DNA of 64,000 nt from Atherinomorus stipes (taxonomy: Eukaryota; Chordata; Actinopteri; Atheriniformes; Atherinidae), in assembly GCA_023101725.1 (NCBI GenBank), contig JALJCO010009025.1, positions 558,001 to 622,000 of the forward strand, in the 5' to 3' direction. Under the pieces are notes generated by a model. It saw nothing but the letters and a program-made list of their open reading frames with translations. It had not been told where the DNA came from and ran no database searches. Position numbers and translations under genes: made by a program. Positions 57,361-64,000 of this stretch are shown here, in pieces (the stretch's first letter is position 1; each line of letters begins with the position of its first letter).

Positions 57361-59718
57361 CTCTGACCTGCTTTTTCATCCTCTTCAAAATAAAATTCTA
57401 AATCTATAGGAAACCTAAATAAACTAACACTGCACTTACGAGCTTTTAACCATTAACTGTCAATACAATTTGAAGGCTGAGTTGTGACTGTTAGTCTGTA
57501 AAACTGGAAGAGGAACTTAAAAACCGCAATGAAGCCATTGACTTCAATGTTAAATAAGCTGCGAAGACTCTCTGACAGACGTCACACCCGGCTTCGGCTC
57601 ACAGCGCCACAGTCTGGTCAGATGTGCTGAAAAGCAGCGCTGTTTTCTAATCACTCATCTATGCAGCTGCGCTTGTTTCTGTTACATAGATCATCATGAA
57701 GAACGTTTTGGTCTATAAAACATGGCAAAAAATGTCAAAAACGTGTCATTAGCACTTCAGTGGTCTAGTATTCATTTGAACTTTTTGGTATTCTCTTTTT
57801 TCCCCTTGGGTTTGATGAATCAGCCATGGTGTGTGTTCAAAGTGGCCAGTGTGATTCAGTTGCTGGTTTGTGATGTAGAGCATAAAGTAAAACTCAGCTG
57901 TAACATGATCCTTAAGCGGCAAACTCTGGTTGAGAAAAGTGCAGCCGATGCGGGAAAAATTGCAATTCATCCCTCTTCCGCTATGATGTAACTAATGCAT
58001 TGCAATAACTCCCTGTGCAATTCAATATTGAATCGCAAATCCTTTGTATCGATTCCCCTCCTGACCAATGAAGGAAGTTGTGCATGTCAGGGTCACGTTA
58101 GATCACATTAGATCATACAACACGAAAATGGCAAATATTTATTTTTATTTTTAGATGTTTTATTACCCCCAAATATGAGTTGACATACCACATCTGGTCA
58201 CATGGGCATGAAAATAAATATTTAAAATCTACAACAGGGTTCCTACTTCTTGCTAAATCGATATCGAAGCATTTAAATCAATACTGAATCAAATCGATAA
58301 CGAATCGAATGACAACCTAAAGAATCAAAATCAATACCCAGCCTAAGCATCAATCCAAAGACTTCCGTTCTTTATCAAGGATTTCTATAGAGGAAAAGCC
58401 ACATTAGTCATTCCTTAAATTGTTCATATCTTCATTTGTTTACCTATCTACGACTAAGTAGTGGCTTAGCACTACCAGATATTGAGAAATGGTGCAAGTC
58501 TGGTTGTCAGGGTACTCCACAAAAATTCATTTGGTCACAATTCATGGTTGGCATGTCTGCTCACAGAGTTCCTGCTTTTCTCTGTTTATGTTTAAATTAG
58601 TTAATTAGTGCTGGAGCATAATGATGACTGTTGTCGGGCGGCTTCAGGCTTTACATGTAAACACCCCCTGAGGACTCAACAAACCTCACACTTGTAAACA
58701 CACGCACACATGCATCAAATTAACATTTAGAAAGAAAAATATCAACAAAAGCAGGACAAGGGAGCATGGTACTGAGCCAAAGTCTTCAAAGAGAACTTCT
58801 GACAGAATCCTTGATGAGTCAGAATAAAACAGCAAGAAAATAAGAGGGTGAAAGCCAAAAAACAAGAAAACATCATTCTTACTCTTCCTAAGTGTGTGTG
58901 CGTGCGGTGTGTGTGTGTGTGTGTAAGTGCTGGCTTTCATGTTCACAGCTTCATCTGCAGTAAATAGCAGCAAGATCATTCTCTCAATTTTCACTGATCA
59001 ATCACTTAATTATTGATGCTGAATGCTCGTGCATGTGTTAGTGTGTGTTCTTATCTCCACCCCCGAGGCTCCTAGTACTGTACTTAGTCTGCTTGCTGAG
59101 AACAGGATCTATTTTATTCTTATGACTTAGGACCATCTCTGACTTCCCACTTTTAAGTAACCCAGGCTGCTTATCAACACCTCTGCAGATTCTTGGTTCT
59201 AAACAATTATCTTGATGACTTCCAGTCAAAATTTTGAATCTATGCATTTAAAGTGCACTCGTCAAAGTCTTAGAACAACATCCATGTAAACATGGACACT
59301 GACAGAAGTTCAACACTACCGATCTCAGTGCTGCTTTATCAAATCAAAACATCCTTTTACACCAACTGGATGGATCTCTGGGGGGTTCTTGGGCAGAAAT
59401 CTGTGGTCCAGTTTTGACATGGTCCATATCCTGCTTAAAAGACAAGGATCGTCTGGTAACTATAGATCTACTCAAACAAAGCTGACCTGCAATGTTCCCA
59501 AAAGCTCCATCTGAAATATAAAAAAAAAGTACAGAGTGTGCTCTTTAAAGATTTAGACCTTGAAATTACTTGTTCAGGTTTTTGTTTTTTTTAAAGACCT
59601 GAAAAATCAGGGCTGAAATTAAATGAAAATTAAACGAAAAAATGAAATGACCAATGCTTTATCGATCTCAGAAAGGATTAAAACAAACAAACAAATAATA
59701 ATAATAATAATCGTAAGA
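57361..59718. other. Intergenic, nothing recognised
   Basis: One (GT)n patch at 58905-58923 and a CGATA-rich scrap (about 58255-58310, ATCGATATCGAAGC) that may be a hAT remnant. No genes. Confidence 0.4.
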
Positions 59719-60150
59719 AGATTTGTTGGTGGCCGGTGGCAGGAATGACCTTCTGTATCTGTCAGTCTTAGAGTGGATCTGATGAAGCCTCTCACTGAAC
59801 GCACTTTATTGTGTGAAGAATCCTCCATCACTTTCAGCAGTTTGTGCAGCATCTTTTCTGGACAATCAGCTTCAACAGCTCCAGAGTTACCTCCAGCACA
59901 GAATCAGCTTTCTTGATCAGCTTGTTTAGTCTCTTCAAGTCTCTGGTTTTGATGCTGCTACCTCAGCAGATGCTGCAAAGCTGATGGCACTTTCCACAAC
60001 AGACTTATAGAAGATCTGCAACATTTGGTGCAGATGTTCCTTCAGAAGTAGAGTCTGCTCTGACCTTTCCTGTAAATGGATTCGGTGTTGCATTTCCAGT
60101 CTGGTATGTTGTCCAGCTGAACACGGTACTTGTTCAAAAGAACCACTTGA
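59719..60150 (-). pseudogene. LINE RT C-terminal relic, minus strand
   Basis: The minus strand reads VQLDNIPDWKCNTESIYRKG and QSRLYF (near 60060-60140). A shifted frame follows with MLQIFYKSVVESAI, then LKRLNKLIKKADSVLE, and KCCTNCLKVMEDSSHNK-like text into about 59740. In order these match the post-RT region of fish LINEs (VHLDNKLDW-NT-AVYKKGQSRLYFLRRL, FYQSVV-SAI, L-KLI-KAGSVLG, L-IMDNPSHP). Frameshifts and stops make it dead. The clade (Rex/RTE-like) is not resolved. Confidence 0.75.
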
Positions 60151-60365
60151 AAAAGAGCCACTTTTGCAACATTGAGACATTATGCTGCCCATATTTTTCA
60201 GTTTACTTGTGGGTATGACCCAGATCCTGTTACCTTGTCTGTTCCCCAGTTTGATGCATTTTCATCTGCTTCTGGGACTGTGATGGTCAGCAGTTATGTT
60301 GGAGTTCCAATTTGATAATAAACAAAAGTCTTTTTGAAGATAATTTACTGATGTGGGCCTTTTAT
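60151..60365. other. Short spacer, nothing recognised
   Basis: Lies between the LINE relic and the MITE; the LINE may extend into it beyond recognition. Confidence 0.3.
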
Positions 60366-60855
60366 GGGCCTTTCCCACTGCAGCTGCACAGGGCAGGGTA
60401 CAGCACCACACACTAAAGACGACCAGGACGGTTTTTGTTTCCACTCAGGAGAAGTCCACTACCTGAAAGTGGGCGGAGTAGGCGCGGTCGAGACTGCGGT
60501 GACATCACTGCCGTGCCACGCGGCGGTCAGTAAAGTAAAAACAACAATGGAGGCATTGGATGATATGGAGGTGTGACTGCTGTTGTTGTTTTCTCTGTGG
60601 CTTTTAGTCACCGAAAACAGAGCCAGATATTTTTAGAAGAAGCGAGGCGAAACACGTATGACGACAATTTCCTTTGACCACTCAGTGGACAGTTGTCAGG
60701 TACATCACGTTTGTGTACTTTCAGCACGGTTAGAGCTACCTCTGAAACGGGTGCGGAAAATCGTAACAGCTCGTAACGGTTTTCCCCGAGTAAGCACAAA
60801 TAAAGTGTGCGGTGCCATGTGGAAGGGTTACGGAAATGTGCAGTGGAAAAGGCCC
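60366..60855. mobile_element. MITE with GGGCCTTTCCCACTGCA inverted ends
   Basis: GGGCCTTTCCCACTGCA (60366-60382) mirrors TGCAGTGGAAAAGGCCC (60839-60855) with one mismatch. AT flanks both sides, a possible 2-bp duplication. It is 490 bp and CpG-richer than its surroundings, with no transposase; the ORFs inside are non-homologous short frames. I recall abundant fish MITEs with this terminus but not their superfamily with certainty. Confidence 0.7.
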
Positions 60856-63060
60856 ATTGGTGTAGTTTGTGTCGTTTGCTAGACTGTCTATTGTGCCACT
60901 ATGTGCTCCTACCTGTAGTTTCTGTCTGTGTCTGTTAATTTGCCTGCATGTCTCACTTCTCTGTTTTTTTCAACTAACAGCCATTGGGCTTTTTCCATGA
61001 AGCACGCCCTGAAGTGTTCACATCTTGGCTGTTCACATCCCTTCCTTTGCTAGCACAGCAACCACATGTGACCTCATTCACTCTGTTACTGTAACACTCC
61101 AGACTGTGTTTCTTATTGCTCTTTTCTTTCTTTTATTCTTTGCCATTTTGCATAATCTTTCCAATTTCACATATGAGTGACTATTTCAAAGAAACAGATT
61201 TGCAAGACTCAGTAAATCTGACTTCAAATTACCTGCTGTGTGTCACAACGCCTGCTTTTGAACAGCAATTTTACACTGTTGGTAGAGCCACTTTCATCAG
61301 AGCTTCATTAATAAACTTGAAAGAGGAATTTTTGAAATGTGACATCAAAAAGCCAATTAGAATCTTTACCTAAAATTTCACAAGATTAAATACCTCTTGC
61401 AACACCAAACTTGTTAACAAATAAAATTAACACACTCAGTTTTCTTTGAAGAATAGACATCGTACCAAGACACCATTAGCTACCTTTTATTTACTTATTT
61501 ATTTTCCCCCCAGCAATAGGTTATTACACTGATGAAAATGCTGGTCATTACATCTTCTCAGTTGTAATCACAGAAAAAAATAACCTTTGCAACATTATTA
61601 GGTTTGCATTGTTGCTTCTTTTGTTTGAAATAATTGCAAGGTTTCTTCAGAGTAGACCTTTATCATTCCAAGCAAATCAGTGAAAAGGGGAATTACAGGC
61701 CATTTGATTGCTGTATTGAAGCACACAAGGTCTCCTGTCTATTGCAGGTAGTTAATGTGCCCCCGCAAAACTTGTTTTTCCAACTTCTTCATTAGACATC
61801 TCACATTCTCAGCTTTCAGAATCACATGCATACAGTTAGTAGTGTGTGCGTCTATTATGAGTCTTGTAGTCTTTTTATGCTCTGTTGCTTCATCGTGTCT
61901 GTTTCCAGAGTTTGAGTAGCGCACGTTGACAGACATCATGAAACCATGTTCAGCAATTTATATGCAAAGCAGAAAAAAGGAGAAACCATCGACTGGAATG
62001 ATACACAGTGGGACAGGGAGAGATCTAATTGAAGGAAGGTTGTCGGTTGTGAATGTGCGAGGTACCTTTGATAACAGGAATAAATATGTGTGCATCTGCG
62101 TGTGTGCTCACACAAGTGCAATTTAAACACCTAGACAAAGTCGAAAGACCCTGAGAGATCTCTTTAGCAAAGGTGGAAGGTAAAGCTGGTACTGTGAGAA
62201 GTCTATTCATTAAAGGTGAGTGAAAGCTTTGCGAACCCCCGTCCTCTCCTGCAGGCTGCATAGCTGCAGGAATTATTGTAAGAAAATGTGAATATTTCAA
62301 GTGCATTTGCATATGCACACACGTTTATATGTGCAACTTTATATGCATTTTAGAATGACAGGGATGACAGGGATGGCAGGTATGTCCGAACTGATAAGGT
62401 GCCGTACAGTATGACTGCATCCAATTTTCATGACTGACCCTGTTCAGCAAATAGTGTCACACCTTCATAAAAATTTCCATAAAACCATTCACTGAATCTG
62501 TTTCTGCAGGTTTATGGGAATATCATCCATCCCCTACAGTCACAGTTCATCATTATTACATAATACAAGAGATGACATAGCTAGATTGTGATTCTTGTTT
62601 TAGGGGGAAGTCCATGTTTGTGCTGAGGATACACAAAATAGAGATGGCAGCAAATGTGGTTGAGACTGACACATTTGATGAGACTGGCCAGCCTATGGAC
62701 ACACCACCATTACTGTGGTGGTGAATTCCTATTACCTCATATCTGGTTCTACCTGACAACTTGGACAGCGGCATGGATATCTGGGCTGACAACATCAACA
62801 GTGGCTTACAGTTACTGACAACGGTGTATAGGGAATGGGAGCCGCTAAGCATTATGGGGCAAGCACACCATGTTGGCATCTATCACAGGGTAAACATTAG
62901 TTTCTTCCATTCAGTCATAGTGAGTTCAGACACAGAGTGCTGCTGAGGAAAAAAATGCTGAAATGCCAGAAAGGAAAGCGGATTTACAGGGAGACCCTAA
63001 CCAACAAGACCAGGGAACATTATCTCCAGAAAATTGCCATGATTGACAATGTGGACTCTT
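60856..63060. other. Intergenic, nothing recognised
   Basis: No repeat or exon could be supported. 62580-63060 has somewhat balanced composition and overlapping short ORFs on both strands, but no recognisable domain. Confidence 0.35.
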
Positions 63061-63065
63061 CTTTA

Positions 63066-63335
63066 ATCAAATTGTTATTATTATTATTTCCACATTATTG
63101 CCGTTATTTTTTTCCCTCTGGAAGTCATGTATCCAGTTTGCATTTATTTAAATTGTTAACTGTTGTTAGAAGGGGCAGGCATTAAATAAGCTTTTGCTTC
63201 AGCCTGTACCCCTTTTGGTTCTTTTAGTTTATCTTGTTTTGTACTATCTCATTTAGAATTTTTATTTTCATTTTCTGTATAAACTCCAAAGGAGGAAAAA
63301 GCTAATCAACCAATAAACTTTACTTTAATTTACTT
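63066..63335 (+). repeat. LINE 3' UTR-like tail
   Basis: (TTA)n at 63071-63089, then AGAAGGGGCAGGCATTAAAT, AAGCTTTTGCTTCAGCCTGT and ACCCCTTTTGG. It ends in AATAAACTTTACTTTAATTT-type repeats. This resembles the 3' end of fish L2-like LINEs and is the plus-strand counterpart of the tail at 4679-4858. Confidence 0.45.
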
Positions 63336-63634
63336 TACTAAAACAAAGAAAATGTGCAAAAACTGGCACTCCCACAGTTTGCCATGGCAACATCTTTTTG
63401 TCATGCCTGTCTGTGGCAGAAGTGAAGAGTTCACTTGCAAAAACAGTTAACCACCATTTAGAAAAAAACAGAGATAACTGCGTCTGCAAATAAACTCTTC
63501 ATTAACTTCTTAATATTTTCACCAAATCACACTCACATGAAGTAGAGGGTTTTGATGACGTTAAATGGAGATAGGGGATTTGTACCTGACAGCGGCGAAA
63601 AGCAGGTTTTTTTTTTGTTATACTAGTAACAGCA

Positions 63635-63748
63635 GTTGGTGGGGTTAAGGACCTTGCTCAGGGGTCCACCTAGGAGTCTGTTCGGGGACTTGAACCCGGG
63701 TCCTCCGCGCCAAAGCCCACGATGCTACCACTAGGTTACCCACTCCCC
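63635..63748 (-). repeat. tRNA-derived SINE, minus strand
   Basis: The reverse complement starts GGGGAGTGGGTAACCTAGTG, has B box GGGTTCAAGTCC, then GACCCCTGAGCAAGGTCCTT. The A- and B-box-like sequences mimic a tRNA, but the 3' side continues as SINE body. Related to 55496-55757. Confidence 0.7.
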
Positions 63749-63781
63749 TAAAGGTTATTAAAGCAGCTGCTTCACTCCATA

Positions 63782-64000
63782 TTAAAGGTTGAATATGGAA
63801 CATTTTTATTAAAAGCTATACTTTTTAAAAAAATAATTCCTCCACAGGTCGTTTGAGGGTGTACAGAATGAAAGTTCAACATTTCCCAGAAAAATTATAT
63901 TTAGCCTAAAAATAATTATAAAATAAATTTTTACGGGTTCAATAATGGCATTTTATTTACGTCTATAAGCCAATACACGCCGCCATTGCAGGTTGCCAAA
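63782..64000 (-). mobile_element. TTAA MITE, AGGTTGAATATGGAA family, copy 3 (partial)
   Basis: TTAA at 63782-63785 then AGGTTGAATATGGAA and, in reverse orientation relative to copies 1 and 2, the poly-A/G segment, TTTAGCCTAAAAATAATTAT, CCAATACACGCCGCCATTG. It runs off the right edge. Its terminus is the best-preserved example of this family's right end. Confidence 0.85.

Noticed and set aside
62556..62946. Overlapping ORFs of 60-107 aa as a possible exon
   Set aside because: No recognisable domain, no convincing splice context, and both strands are equally open.

Overview
This is a piece of a vertebrate nuclear genome, almost certainly a teleost fish. The evidence is one intron-bearing Galpha gene, fish-type tRNA-derived SINEs, L2/RTE-like LINE relics, many DNA-transposon MITEs and abundant microsatellites. 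The composition is AT-rich, with GC raised mainly over the gene's first exon. No bacterial operons, CRISPR arrays, viral genes or toxin genes are seen.

Layout. (1) 1-9530: the 5' part of a heterotrimeric G-protein alpha-12 gene (gna12) on the minus strand. Exon 1 coding sequence is 8662-8979 and exon 2 is 48-266. A phase-0 intron of about 8.4 kb lies between them, and the remaining exons lie left of base 1. The intron holds a hAT-like fragment with a SINE inside it, a second hAT-like fragment split by a LINE 3' tail, a minus-strand SINE and a GT microsatellite. The upstream side is GC/CpG-rich with a CTCF-like motif. (2) 10850-16031: three head-to-tail copies of a rolling-circle-type (Helitron2/Helentron-like) non-autonomous element. 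Every copy ends in the same hairpin followed by CTAG, and every copy carries a TCTG/ATCT microsatellite core. A 60-bp perfect palindrome sits at the left end. (3) 16-31 kb: SINE, interspersed repeats and a run of MITEs bounded by TTAA. (4) 32.5-38 kb: a PIF/Harbinger-like element with TIRs, then a minus-strand L2-like LINE relic split by a TTAA MITE that itself contains a second TTAA MITE. (5) 38-48 kb: a LINE C-terminal relic, an AT-rich tandem repeat with a precise MITE insertion and its own empty-site copy, a Harbinger relic with a Myb/SANT-like ORF, another TTAA MITE and a 189-bp hAT element with target duplication. (6) 48-64 kb: RTE-type LINE relics, a hAT element with terminal repeats and target duplication, Harbinger-like and other MITEs, more SINEs, and a truncated TTAA MITE at the right edge.

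No second protein-coding gene could be supported in the roughly 54 kb upstream of gna12. Most ORFs there are low-complexity or chance frames. The main interest is transposon biology: the rolling-circle tandem array, at least six TTAA-MITE families sharing the TTAA-AGG/AGC start (T2/Kolobok-like), and dated nested insertions. Three homopurine/homopolymer blocks that interrupt otherwise ordinary repeats may be assembly or sequencing artefacts.
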